This document shows, in pieces, positions 44,085 through 52,675 of a DNA stretch of 64,000 nt; positions within the stretch are counted from its first letter, which is position 1; every line of letters begins with the position of its first letter. The translations under genes were made by a program, and so were the position numbers. The notes under the pieces are model-generated. The model searched no databases, was not told the DNA's origin, and saw only the letters and a list, made by a program, of their open reading frames with translations. Source of the DNA: JBCDGZ01 sp038750655 (GTDB lineage Bacteria; Bacteroidota; Bacteroidia; Chitinophagales; Saprospiraceae); NCBI GenBank assembly GCA_038750655.1, contig JBCDGZ010000017.1:1-64000 (forward strand). The letters run 5' to 3'.

Positions 44085-45449
44085 ATGCAAGCACCAATCG
44101 TCTGGCAATGGGCCTTACTGATCCTCTTCGGAATAGGCTTTTTCTTTCTGGTCCCAGTGGCCCGCCAGAAGGAGGAGTTCTTTGCGGCCCTTTCTGAAAA
44201 AGGAAGACGCCCCGGCTTTTGGATGCTGACCAGCAGCCTGGTGATTTCCTGGATTTTTGCCAAGTCCATTACCAACGCCGCCAATCTGGGCTTGCAATTT
44301 GGCTTTGTGGGTGGAGTAGCGTATGCCGTCTATTACCTGTCTTTTTTAGTGGCGGGCATCGTGATCTATCAACTACGAGTTAAGGGAGGATTCAAGAGCA
44401 TCCATCAGTTTTTACAGCGCCGCTTTGGCCGGGCTGCTTTGGTGGTCTTTTCCCTGCTCATTGGCATACGACTTTTTAATGAAGTATGGTCCAATACGAT
44501 GGTCATTGGGAGCTATTTTGGAGCAATGGGCAGCCGCAGTTATTATGCCGCTATTCTGGTATTCACCGCTCTTACCCTAGCCTATGTTCTCAAAGGTGGT
44601 CTGCGCAGTTCCTTATTGACCGACGCTATCCAAATGGTCCTCTTCGGGGTCTTACTCTTCCTACTCCTCCGCTTCATTCTGCCCCAAACGCAAGGCGGCA
44701 TTCCCCAATTGGTCAACTCCGGTGATTGGACCATGGCAACGGGCTTGAACCTACTCTTCGCCGCTTTGCTACAAGTGTTCTCCTACCCTTTCCACGATCC
44801 GGTAATGACAGATCGAGGCTTTATCAGCGATGCGAAGACGACGCTGCGCAGCTACGTTGCGGCTACTTTCATCGGCTTCTTTTGCTTGGTGGTATTCAGC
44901 TTTGTAGGTGTTTTCGCGCGATTTGAGGGGCTGGAAGGACAGGCGGCTGTGGCCGTCAGTCAGTTACTCGGTGTTGGAGGGATGTTGGTCATGAATTTTA
45001 TCATGGTCACCTCCGCTGCCTCTACGCTGGATTCCACCTTTTCCTCTTTCGCCAAACTGGTGGTTATCGATTTGGAGCAAAAAAAACGGCATACGGTTCG
45101 TCGTGGACGCCTGATGATGATCCTGCTGGCTATTGCTGGTACCCTGCCGATTTTCGCCAGTCCAGAAATTCTCTCGGCAACTACAGTTAGTGGGACCATG
45201 GTGATGGGGCTGGCACCGGTATTTTTGTTGTGGAAAATTAAAGCACCCCGGCTGTCCTTTCATCTATCGGTGGGATTTGGATTGGCCGTTGGGATATTAC
45301 TGGCGCTCGATCAATTTCCGCAGGGATTGGTTTTTACAACGGGAAAATATGCGGCCTTACTTTGGGCCAATGTCTGGGGGCTGCTGGGTTGTTTTCTTCT
45401 TTTTATTTTACCTTTAATGTTCAACTATGGAACGCAAAAAAACAACTAA
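44085..45449 (+). CDS. Sodium:solute symporter (SSS family)
   Basis: The 454-residue protein has about twelve to thirteen transmembrane helices. It starts at ATG 44085 (MQAPIVWQWALLILFGIGF); a longer frame overlapping SusD is unlikely. SSS features are 'GFWMLTSSLVISWIFAKSIT', a run of small residues in the early helices, and 'TSAASTLDSTFSSFAKLVVI' near residues 320-345, where sodium-coordinating serines lie in this family. It would move the solute released by SusCD across the inner membrane with sodium. The 3' end overlaps the next gene by 23 bases. The substrate is unknown. Confidence 0.88.
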   Translation: MQAPIVWQWALLILFGIGFFFLVPVARQKEEFFAALSEKGRRPGFWMLTSSLVISWIFAKSITNAANLGLQFGFVGGVAYAVYYLSFLVAGIVIYQLRVKGGFKSIHQFLQRRFGRAALVVFSLLIGIRLFNEVWSNTMVIGSYFGAMGSRSYYAAILVFTALTLAYVLKGGLRSSLLTDAIQMVLFGVLLFLLLRFILPQTQGGIPQLVNSGDWTMATGLNLLFAALLQVFSYPFHDPVMTDRGFISDAKTTLRSYVAATFIGFFCLVVFSFVGVFARFEGLEGQAAVAVSQLLGVGGMLVMNFIMVTSAASTLDSTFSSFAKLVVIDLEQKKRHTVRRGRLMMILLAIAGTLPIFASPEILSATTVSGTMVMGLAPVFLLWKIKAPRLSFHLSVGFGLAVGILLALDQFPQGLVFTTGKYAALLWANVWGLLGCFLLFILPLMFNYGTQKNN

Positions 45450-46281
45450 ATCAATCGGAGAATTGAAGGGCCGCCTGCTGGCCTTCGGTGGCGTTTACAG
45501 CAATTTACAGGCCCTAGAGCAGTTGCAGCAAATAGCCGAAGATTGGCAGATTCCGCCCAGTCATATCCTTTGTACGGGTGATGTCGTTGGCTATTGTGCG
45601 GAGCCGGAGGCCTCTGTGCAGGCCATTCGAGAGTGGGGCATTCACTGTATTGCGGGCAATGTAGAGATTCAGCTGCGGGAGGGGGAGGCCGACTGTGGTT
45701 GTGATTTCCGGGACGGCAGCCGCTGCGATACGTTCTCTCGCCAATGGTACCCCTATGCACAGACTCGACTCAGTAGGTCGGCCATCGAATGGATGCAGGA
45801 GCTGCCAGATTTCCTTCGCTTTCGCTTTGCGGATCGAGAGGCGATGGTGGTGCATGGTTCTTTTCACCATACTTCGGAATATGTTTTCGCCTCCACGCCC
45901 TGGGCTGTTAAGCAACGCAATTTTGTAGATACCCATACCCAAGTCATTCTAGCGGGGCACTGTGGTTTGCCCTTTCAGCAGCAGCGGGGAAATTGTCATT
46001 GGCTCAACCCTGGCGTCATCGGTATGCCGGCGAATGATGGCACGGTAAGGGTTTGGTATATGATATTAGAGGCGGAGGCTGCTGGGGAATGGCGGTATGC
46101 CCATCAGGCTTTTTTTTATGATCATCGACAGGCCGCGAAGCGGATGCGCGCGCAAGGGCTACCAGAAAGTTATGCCCAGACTTTAGAGACCGGGATTTGG
46201 GATAATTGTGAAATATTACCTAGGGAGGAAACTGAAATGCAGGGTGTGCAGCTTTCTCAAAAATACTTAGCTCACTTCTAA
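45427..46281 (+). CDS. Metallophosphoesterase-fold protein with missing metal ligands
   Basis: The 284-residue product has the calcineurin-like phosphoesterase pattern of the YfcE/MJ0936 group: 'LLAFGGVYSNLQALEQL', 'CTGDVVGYCAEPE', 'IAGNVEIQL', 'MVVHGSFHH' and 'LAGHCGLPF'. The family usually has D-x-H in the first motif, and here Gly22 and Tyr24 replace them. GNH is GNV, and GHTH is GHCG. Asp52, Asn78, His143 and His178 remain. At least three metal ligands therefore appear lost, so it may be inactive or use another role. A cysteine cluster ('CGCDFRDGSRC', residues 90-100) is unusual. It overlaps the symporter gene by 23 bases. Confidence 0.8.
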   Translation: MERKKTTKSIGELKGRLLAFGGVYSNLQALEQLQQIAEDWQIPPSHILCTGDVVGYCAEPEASVQAIREWGIHCIAGNVEIQLREGEADCGCDFRDGSRCDTFSRQWYPYAQTRLSRSAIEWMQELPDFLRFRFADREAMVVHGSFHHTSEYVFASTPWAVKQRNFVDTHTQVILAGHCGLPFQQQRGNCHWLNPGVIGMPANDGTVRVWYMILEAEAAGEWRYAHQAFFYDHRQAAKRMRAQGLPESYAQTLETGIWDNCEILPREETEMQGVQLSQKYLAHF

Positions 46282-46328
46282 AAGATGCTCAGAAATTGTG
46301 CTTTATAAGCGAAAAATTATTCTTAGCT

Positions 46329-47435
46329 CTACGACTCCAATCGCTTTAATGCTTCTTTAAAACCAACCACGTATTTTTCCCAACTAAATCGCCGGGCCTG
46401 TTCCAAACAGCACTGCCTCAATCGCTCCCGCTCTGCCTCCGGCAACCCCGCCACCACCAACATTCGCTCCACCAACTCCCCCACCGCCTCCGGCTCAAAG
46501 TAATACGCCACCTCTCCCCCCACCTCCGGCAAACTCGCCCGCCGCGAACAAATCACCGGCGCACCGCAGGCCAAAGCCTCCAAGACTGGAAAGCCAAACC
46601 CCTCGTACAAGGACGGATAAATAAAACCCAGAGCCTGACTGTACAACTCCGGCAAATAAGCGATGTCAACATACCCCGTCAAAATGATGTCCTCTCGATA
46701 AGGATGTACTTCTATTTGCTCAAATAAGCTTTCCGACTTCCACCCCTTCTGACCGACGATAAGCAAGAGCACCTTTGCCTCGCTCTGCTGACGAAATTGC
46801 GCATAGGCTTGCAACAGCACCCCCAAATTTTTGCGCGGCTCAATGGTACCGACAAAGAGAAAGTAAGGAGCCTTGATATTTTGGCTCTGCAAAAAAGTAC
46901 GAGAATCTGTGGGCTGATAATGCCGCTCTCGCCCCAGATGAATAGTCGCCACTTTACCTTCGGTGAACGGATAATACTGATGCAGATCAGAGGCGGTATG
47001 GGCCGAGTTGGCTAGAATCAGATGGGCGCGACGCAGAATGCCCTTGAGAAAAATTCTTTGCAGCAACTGACTGTGAAAGCGGTGGTGCTGTGGGAATAAA
47101 ATAGGCGTTAGGTCGTGGATGACCGTAATGCGGCGAACGTGCGAGGGAAGGTTGAAGGGGCCAAAGTGAGCTGGTTCAAGAACCGCATCGACTTTTAAGC
47201 GCCGTAGGAGTAGAGGAATCCAAACGAAAAGGCGAAAGGAAGCAAAGCCAATGGGCAGTCGAACATTAGGTACCGCGATTTGCTGCACCTCCAAATCGGG
47301 GTCAACTTTTTCGCGAATCAGCAGGTATTCATGATCTTGATCATCCTGCAACAATGCCCGGATGAACTCGCGAGTGTAAACATGTACACCAGCGCGTTGA
47401 TTATCCAAGGGATCAGCAATGATGGCGATTCTCAT
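46329..47435 (-). CDS. GT4-family glycosyltransferase
   Basis: The 368-residue protein has the two-Rossmann GT-B fold of family GT4. Features are an N-terminal 'MRIAIIADPLDNQRAGVHVY', 'VIHDLTPILFPQHHRFHSQL' in the acceptor half, 'FLFVGTIEPRKNLGVLLQAY' at the donor-domain start, and the E-x7-E motif 'YEGFGFPVLEALACGAPVIC'. It transfers a sugar from a nucleotide donor with retention of configuration. It lies three bases after the sulfotransferase-GT4 fusion gene, so both are co-transcribed, and it ends convergent with the SusCD operon. Donor and acceptor sugars are unknown. Confidence 0.92.
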   Translation of the reverse strand: MRIAIIADPLDNQRAGVHVYTREFIRALLQDDQDHEYLLIREKVDPDLEVQQIAVPNVRLPIGFASFRLFVWIPLLLRRLKVDAVLEPAHFGPFNLPSHVRRITVIHDLTPILFPQHHRFHSQLLQRIFLKGILRRAHLILANSAHTASDLHQYYPFTEGKVATIHLGRERHYQPTDSRTFLQSQNIKAPYFLFVGTIEPRKNLGVLLQAYAQFRQQSEAKVLLLIVGQKGWKSESLFEQIEVHPYREDIILTGYVDIAYLPELYSQALGFIYPSLYEGFGFPVLEALACGAPVICSRRASLPEVGGEVAYYFEPEAVGELVERMLVVAGLPEAERERLRQCCLEQARRFSWEKYVVGFKEALKRLES

Positions 47436-47438
47436 GAC

Positions 47439-49487
47439 TTAGGAATGAATAATTTTTCGGTAAACTTCCAGCGTCTCTAAAACGACTTTGAGCCAAGAAA
47501 AACGCTGGGCCTGCGCCCAGGCTTTTTGCGACTTTTCGGCCCGTAATTCCTCCTTGCTAATCAGCTGCAATAATTGTCTCTTGATGGAGGCTACATCATC
47601 GGCAGTGGCGGCCAAACCACCCTCTCCTACCACCTCCGGCATCGAACTATTATCACCATAAATCACGGGAGTTCCACAACTCATCGCCTCCAATATCGGC
47701 AGCCCAAACCCCTCATAATGAGATACATAGCACAAGGCCAAAGCCTGCGCATAAAAGAGTGGCAGATGATCATCATCCACAAATCCAGTGAAGTGGATGC
47801 GTTCGGATTGTAGCATAGCTTCGCTAAAAAGTTGCTCGAATTTCCACCCCTTCTTTCCGCAAATAAACAGATGGATGTCCAACTGCGGTTGCTCTTCAAT
47901 AAGAGACAAGAAAGCCTGGATAGTGTTAACCAAATTCTTGCGCGGCTCGATGGTCGATAAGCAGAGCAAGAAGGGAACATCGGGCAGTTGATAGCGAGCG
48001 CGGATGGGCGCAAAATCGGCTTGCCGCTGTGCTCGGTGGAAGCGTCCCCGATTGGCTGCCTCGTAGACCAAGTGCAGTCGATCTTCGGGCAGCTTGTACA
48101 AACGCTGCATATCTGACTTCGTAGCTTTGGAGATGGCCAGCACATGCGCCTCCTTTTTCAGCAGCTGCTGCATGCCCGCCTCGGCTCCTTCGATGTTGTC
48201 CTCCGTGTGAAAATCTGGAAAAAGTTGCGGAGTCAAGTCGTGCACCGTAACCAAGAAACGAGCGTCCAGATGCTGGACAAATTTCATATGCTGCGGCAGT
48301 GGAACATGGATCAGATCATAACTATTGAGTAACTGCTGATACGCTTTTTCTGCGGTAGTGTATTTCTGTTGGGTTACGTGGCGCTGGTACTGTCTGAGCA
48401 TCGCCCGAAAGGGGCCCTTGCGATAAGAATAGCTGAGGGCGCGGTAAAGGCCCGAGGGCAGGCGCTCCTTGATGGTGGCTTTGAGTTGGAGCAACCTGTT
48501 TTCGTAGTCGTGATGCCCACCTAACTGCTCTAGCTGGGTATTCACTTCCTCCACCGGACTGGGACGGTGAAATTTTTTTAGGCCGCGCTCCTGCAATTCT
48601 GTTTGTAAGCTATGCAAAGGCTGCACCCGATTATTGTGGTACAAATCGATCTGCCAATCGGCTTGATGCTCAAGGAGGGCGGGCAGGTGTTCTACCAATT
48701 CCAGCAAATAGCGCTGGATGCCATCGTTGTCTTGTGTAAACAACTTGGAGGCTTCGATCAAGATTTTTTTGGGGGACTTTTTTTGAAAAAAGAACGAGGA
48801 TTGGGGCGAAACGGCCGATCGCTCATAGCCCCACTTTTCCATCGTCGCCCCGTGCTGGCACCAAAACAGGTGCTCCAACTCGGGGGGCATTTCTTCCTTC
48901 CAGGCTCCTACTTTTCCGCGCCGGAAATGCTTTTGCAGGCGTTGGCTGTCGAAGTCCTTTCCTTTACCGCCGCCGTAGGCCGGGCGACCGAATTTCAGGC
49001 TTTCGAAGGTCGGCAGTTTATCCAGCTGAGGAGTTGGTAAATCGAGAAGCCCCCGCAATTTTTCAATTTCCTGTATGGGATTTTGAATCAAATCCTCAAA
49101 GCGAATTACGACGTCGGCCCGCTCGGTCCATTGCCGCACATTTTCCGACCAACCTCCAAAATGACTACCGCCGAGGGCCAAAATGGCTTCCAGTAGATTA
49201 TTGTAAAAATCACTACCGGGCTGCACAATATCTTTGCGATGATGAGCAATAGAGACCAGGGCGTCCCGCCCGTCGCGGAGGATATAGACGCTTTTGATGT
49301 CCTGCGAATTGGGCTTTAGATGGCCAGGTAGCAGATGGGTTTTGACTACTGGAAACTGCTCATAATGTTGATCGAGCGGTCGCTGAGCATCCAAGTGGAA
49401 GGTGCTGGAAGAGATTCCATAGACTTCGTGCAACACATTGCGGAAGAAGGTGTTGCCCGAGCGGGGAAAGGAAGCCAACCAGATCAT
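47439..49487 (-). CDS. Sulfotransferase-glycosyltransferase (GT4) fusion protein
   Basis: The 682-residue protein joins two enzymes. Residues 1-about 225 are a sulfotransferase: 'WLASFPRSGNTFFRNVL' binds the 5'-phosphosulfate of PAPS and 'SVYILRDGRDALVSIAHHR' is the 3'-phosphate site. After a linker at about 235-250 the rest is a GT4 glycosyltransferase: 'TVHDLTPQLFPDFHTED', 'LSTIEPRKNLVNTIQAF' and E-x7-E in 'YEGFGLPILEAMSCGTPVIY'. One chain could thus add a sugar and sulfate it, or act on neighbouring residues. The reading frame is continuous with no sign of assembly error. It heads a two-gene minus-strand unit, divergent from the four-sulfotransferase array. Confidence 0.9.
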   Translation of the reverse strand: MIWLASFPRSGNTFFRNVLHEVYGISSSTFHLDAQRPLDQHYEQFPVVKTHLLPGHLKPNSQDIKSVYILRDGRDALVSIAHHRKDIVQPGSDFYNNLLEAILALGGSHFGGWSENVRQWTERADVVIRFEDLIQNPIQEIEKLRGLLDLPTPQLDKLPTFESLKFGRPAYGGGKGKDFDSQRLQKHFRRGKVGAWKEEMPPELEHLFWCQHGATMEKWGYERSAVSPQSSFFFQKKSPKKILIEASKLFTQDNDGIQRYLLELVEHLPALLEHQADWQIDLYHNNRVQPLHSLQTELQERGLKKFHRPSPVEEVNTQLEQLGGHHDYENRLLQLKATIKERLPSGLYRALSYSYRKGPFRAMLRQYQRHVTQQKYTTAEKAYQQLLNSYDLIHVPLPQHMKFVQHLDARFLVTVHDLTPQLFPDFHTEDNIEGAEAGMQQLLKKEAHVLAISKATKSDMQRLYKLPEDRLHLVYEAANRGRFHRAQRQADFAPIRARYQLPDVPFLLCLSTIEPRKNLVNTIQAFLSLIEEQPQLDIHLFICGKKGWKFEQLFSEAMLQSERIHFTGFVDDDHLPLFYAQALALCYVSHYEGFGLPILEAMSCGTPVIYGDNSSMPEVVGEGGLAATADDVASIKRQLLQLISKEELRAEKSQKAWAQAQRFSWLKVVLETLEVYRKIIHS

Positions 49488-49571
49488 CGTTGCCAGTATA
49501 AGTTATAGAGGTAAATAAATATCTAAACTTTGGCATATATTATGCCTATTTTGGAGGAACGGCATTTTGGT

Positions 49572-50432
49572 ATGGAAAGATTCAAAAAGTTGAGCGGGCC
49601 TCGTTGGTGGTATTACTACCTGCACTCCTTCGTCAAAGGATGGCCACAGCGGGCTTTATTTGCAGAGGTGAAAACCTTTGTGCTGTTTGTCGGCTACCCT
49701 CGTAGTGGCCACAGCTTGATCGGCTCGCTGCTCGATGCCCATCCGAATGTGGTCATTTCTAATCAACTCAATGCCCTCTATTTTTTCCAAAAGCGCTACT
49801 TCCGGCACCAAATTTACCACCTGATTCTGAGAAATGCGACTGAGCTGGGCCAGGCGGGTAGAAAAAATTCGGGCTACGACTATGCGGTGCCCAATCAGTG
49901 GCAGGGACGTTTTAAGAATTTACGGGTGATGGGAGATAAGAGAGGCGGTGGTACGGCAAGAATGTTGCACGAAAATGATCCAGAAGAACTGCTGACCAAC
50001 GTTCCACAAATTGCCAAAGCCCAACTGAAAATTATCCACGTCATCAGAAATCCATTTGATAATATTTCGACGATGGTTCGACGCGGATTGAAGACTACTG
50101 AGGCAGGATTTACGGAGGAACTTTTTCAAGATAAAGTCGACAATTATTTTTTCCGAGCACAGGCCATTGAGGCCCTACGATCGAGTCGGAAGTACGATAT
50201 TTGCGATATTTATCTGGAAAACTTCATCGCCCAACCAAAAAAAGAGCTGCAAGTCCTCTGTGATTTCCTACAAGTGGAAGCCACCGAGGCTTACCTCGAT
50301 GACTGTGCCTCCATCATCTGGCCTAAGCCTCACCACAGCCGACATAAGGCCGATTTTTGGTCGGAAGAGCGCACGGCGAGGGTCGAAGCACGCATGAAGT
50401 CCATTGATTTTTTACAAGATTTTACCTTTTAA
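49572..50432 (+). CDS. Sulfotransferase (type A of the array)
   Basis: The 286-residue protein has a PAPS 5'-phosphosulfate loop 'FVGYPRSGHSLIGSLLDAHP' and the 3'-phosphate site 'VIRNPFDNISTMVRR'. The conserved end reads 'DDCASIIWPKPHHSRH'. I choose ATG 49572 (MERFKKL) because the paralog at 51803 starts MKRFE with the same distance to the first motif; earlier TTG 49530 and ATG 49542 are possible. A GGAGG lies 14 bases upstream. The enzyme would sulfate a hydroxyl of a glycan. The next gene starts two bases after its stop codon. Confidence 0.88.
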   Translation: MERFKKLSGPRWWYYYLHSFVKGWPQRALFAEVKTFVLFVGYPRSGHSLIGSLLDAHPNVVISNQLNALYFFQKRYFRHQIYHLILRNATELGQAGRKNSGYDYAVPNQWQGRFKNLRVMGDKRGGGTARMLHENDPEELLTNVPQIAKAQLKIIHVIRNPFDNISTMVRRGLKTTEAGFTEELFQDKVDNYFFRAQAIEALRSSRKYDICDIYLENFIAQPKKELQVLCDFLQVEATEAYLDDCASIIWPKPHHSRHKADFWSEERTARVEARMKSIDFLQDFTF

Positions 50433-50433
50433 A

Positions 50434-51150
50434 ATGTTCCAATTCTTTTCATCCAAAAATGACCAGCGCATACGCAATCGCATCGAACTCGTATCTGTGC
50501 ACATTCCCAAAACCGCCGGTACTTCGTTCCGCAATACCCTCAAAGCGGTGTACGGTGAGGACCTCGTCGTGCGGCTGGACATCGACCTGCAGCAGGAACA
50601 GTTGAGGATCAACGAGCAGCCCTTCACGGCCGCAAAGCTGGACAAGAAGATTAAGGTCGTGCACGGTCATTTCTCCCCTCAACTGCTTCATCAACGTTTT
50701 AAAATTGCCCCCAAAACGCCGGTTATCACCTGGCTGCGCGATCCCGTTGAACGCGTCATTTCCAACTACTTTTATCTGGAAAAACGCCTCAAGGAAGAAT
50801 TGCAGGAAGAGGCCAAAGGCTTGAATATTTTGAGTAAAATGCAGCGTTCCCTAATCGAATACGCCCAGGGGGAAATCAACCGCAACCGAATGAGTAAATT
50901 TCTCGCAGGCATTGAACTAGAAGCCCTCTTTTTTGTAGGCATTCAAGAACACTACAGCACCGATCTGAAGGCCCTAGCCGACTTGCTGCAATGGCCCCAG
51001 GTCATCGAACATCAGCACAACATCACTGGCCGCTCTAATAAAAACGTTAGCCCGGAAGAGCAGGAAGCCATCGCCCAACTCAATCAAAAAGATGTGCTGC
51101 TCTACCAAAAGGCGCTGCAATTGCGGGCCCAAAGAACACACTCGACATGA
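50434..51150 (+). CDS. Sulfotransferase (family 2-like, type B of the array)
   Basis: The 238-residue protein has 'LVSVHIPKTAGTSFRNTLKA' (PAPS 5' loop of carbohydrate sulfotransferases, HIPKTAGTS) and 'ITWLRDPVERVISNYFYLEK' (3'-phosphate site). 'EINRNRMSKFLAGIELEAL' is conserved in its neighbour as 'AENQNRMSSFLDGLDLAQC'. The start is ATG 50434 (MFQFFSS), one base after the previous stop, not the ATG at 50404 inside the previous gene. Its TGA overlaps the next ATG as ATGA at 51147, which suggests translational coupling. It probably sulfates an uronic or hexose residue; the acceptor is unknown. Confidence 0.88.
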   Translation: MFQFFSSKNDQRIRNRIELVSVHIPKTAGTSFRNTLKAVYGEDLVVRLDIDLQQEQLRINEQPFTAAKLDKKIKVVHGHFSPQLLHQRFKIAPKTPVITWLRDPVERVISNYFYLEKRLKEELQEEAKGLNILSKMQRSLIEYAQGEINRNRMSKFLAGIELEALFFVGIQEHYSTDLKALADLLQWPQVIEHQHNITGRSNKNVSPEEQEAIAQLNQKDVLLYQKALQLRAQRTHST

Positions 51151-51806
51151 TCGAACTGATTTCTATACACCTCCCCAAAACCGGGGGCACCTCTTTCTAC
51201 CACATCCTCCAACAGGTGTACGGCGAACAATTGTCGATTTCCTACAAACGGCGAGACCTACGTACCACACTTGAGCAGTATCCCTCCTTTGCCGATAGTC
51301 TACCGCAGCACATCAGCGTCCTGCACGGTCATTTTTACTATAAAGAAATTCAGCATTTGGCACCAGAGGCCCGACTGATCTGCTGGCTGCGCGACCCTGT
51401 ACAGCGAGTAATCTCCAACTACCGTTTCTTCAAAGCCGGGCTGGACAACCCGAGCCGTAATCCGGCCTCCTACGCCCTGAACAAACACCGCAGGGGGGAA
51501 AGCCTACTGGACTACGCCCGCTTGGCCGAAAACCAAAACCGCATGTCCAGTTTCCTCGATGGCCTTGACTTAGCGCAATGTTTTTTTGTAGGTTTGTTGG
51601 AAAATTTTGCGGCGGATGTCGACCGGCTGAGTAAACTGCTGGATTGGCCCGAAGTTGTTGTTCCGCAACTCAATCAATCAAAAAACATGACGTCTATCGA
51701 TACATCGACCCTTCGGCAACTGGCCGAATGGAATGCAAAGGACTGTGAATTATACGATTACGCTTGTTCCTTACTTGGAATAAATTTTGGAAGAACTTCC
51801 TTATGA
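51147..51806 (+). CDS. Sulfotransferase (type B', paralog of the preceding gene)
   Basis: The 219-residue protein is a shorter relative of the gene before it: 'ISIHLPKTGGTSFYHILQQV' matches the PAPS loop and 'ICWLRDPVQRVISNYRFFKA' the 3'-phosphate site. Start and stop overlap both neighbours through ATGA (51147 and 51803), so the three genes are tightly coupled. The two B-type proteins share their layout but have clearly diverged, which suggests different acceptor positions and not gene dosage. Confidence 0.88.
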   Translation: MIELISIHLPKTGGTSFYHILQQVYGEQLSISYKRRDLRTTLEQYPSFADSLPQHISVLHGHFYYKEIQHLAPEARLICWLRDPVQRVISNYRFFKAGLDNPSRNPASYALNKHRRGESLLDYARLAENQNRMSSFLDGLDLAQCFFVGLLENFAADVDRLSKLLDWPEVVVPQLNQSKNMTSIDTSTLRQLAEWNAKDCELYDYACSLLGINFGRTSL

Positions 51807-52675
51807 AGCGCTTTGAGACCGAACCTCAGGGGTTGAAAAAATACCAGCAATACCTGCGTGCCCTCTGGCAGGGCCGCAAGCACCGCAAGCTGTTTAGCGA
51901 AGTGGAAGCCTATGTGATGTTCGTGGGCTATCCCCGCAGCGGGCACAGCCTGGTCGGCTCTCTGCTGGACGCCCACCCGGATATTGTAATTGCCCACGAA
52001 TTGGATGCGCTTCATTACTTTGACCAAAGCTATAGTCAGGAGCAGATTTTTTATTTAATCTTGGAAAACTCGCGGCGGCAGGGCCAAGCCGGCCGGAGTA
52101 TGTCAGGCTACAGCTACGTCGTCCCGAACCAATGGCAGGGCCGCCACCGGAAGCTGAAGATCATCGGAGATAAGAGCGGCGGGCGCAGCTCGCGCCGCCT
52201 ACGGCAAGCGCCCGACCAACTGCTACAGCGCGTCCAGCACATCGCCAGCAGACCCCTCAAGCTGGTCCATGTCATCCGCAATCCCTACGACAACATCAGC
52301 ACCATGATCCGTCGCACGCTCAAGCGCCGCAACTGCCCGCTTAGCGATAAAATTATCCAACGCAAAATCCGACAATACTTCGAAAAAGTCCAACTGGTCA
52401 GCCGCCTCAAGGCCGCCGGCGCTTTAGCGATACACGATGTTTACCTCGAAGACATCATCGCCGATCCGAAGCCGCAAGTGGCTCAAATTTGTCGCTTTCT
52501 GGAGGTGGAGCCTACGGAGGACTATCTGCACGACTGCGCCTCCATCATCTGGGCCAAGCCGCACCGCACCCGTTCAGAAATCAACATTTGGACCGCAGAA
52601 AATAAGCAACAGGTCGCCCAGCAAATCGCACTGTTCGATTTTTTACAACGTTATTCCTTTGCCGAAAATGAATAG
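51803..52675 (+). CDS. Sulfotransferase (type A', paralog of the first gene of the array)
   Basis: The 290-residue protein starts at ATG 51803 (MKRFETEPQGLKK), overlapping the previous stop as ATGA. It is similar along its whole length to the product of 49572: 'FVGYPRSGHSLVGSLLDAHP', 'MSGYSYVVPNQWQGRHRKLK', 'VHVIRNPYDNISTMIRRTL' and 'HDCASIIWAKPHRTRSE'. PAPS-binding motifs are intact. It ends eight bases inside the next glycosyltransferase gene. The acceptor is unknown. Confidence 0.9.
   Translation: MKRFETEPQGLKKYQQYLRALWQGRKHRKLFSEVEAYVMFVGYPRSGHSLVGSLLDAHPDIVIAHELDALHYFDQSYSQEQIFYLILENSRRQGQAGRSMSGYSYVVPNQWQGRHRKLKIIGDKSGGRSSRRLRQAPDQLLQRVQHIASRPLKLVHVIRNPYDNISTMIRRTLKRRNCPLSDKIIQRKIRQYFEKVQLVSRLKAAGALAIHDVYLEDIIADPKPQVAQICRFLEVEPTEDYLHDCASIIWAKPHRTRSEINIWTAENKQQVAQQIALFDFLQRYSFAENE

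Noticed and set aside
49530..49571. Earlier TTG or ATG start for the first sulfotransferase of the array
   Set aside because: The paralog at 51803 begins MKRF at the position matching MERF (49572), so the extra residues are probably not translated.
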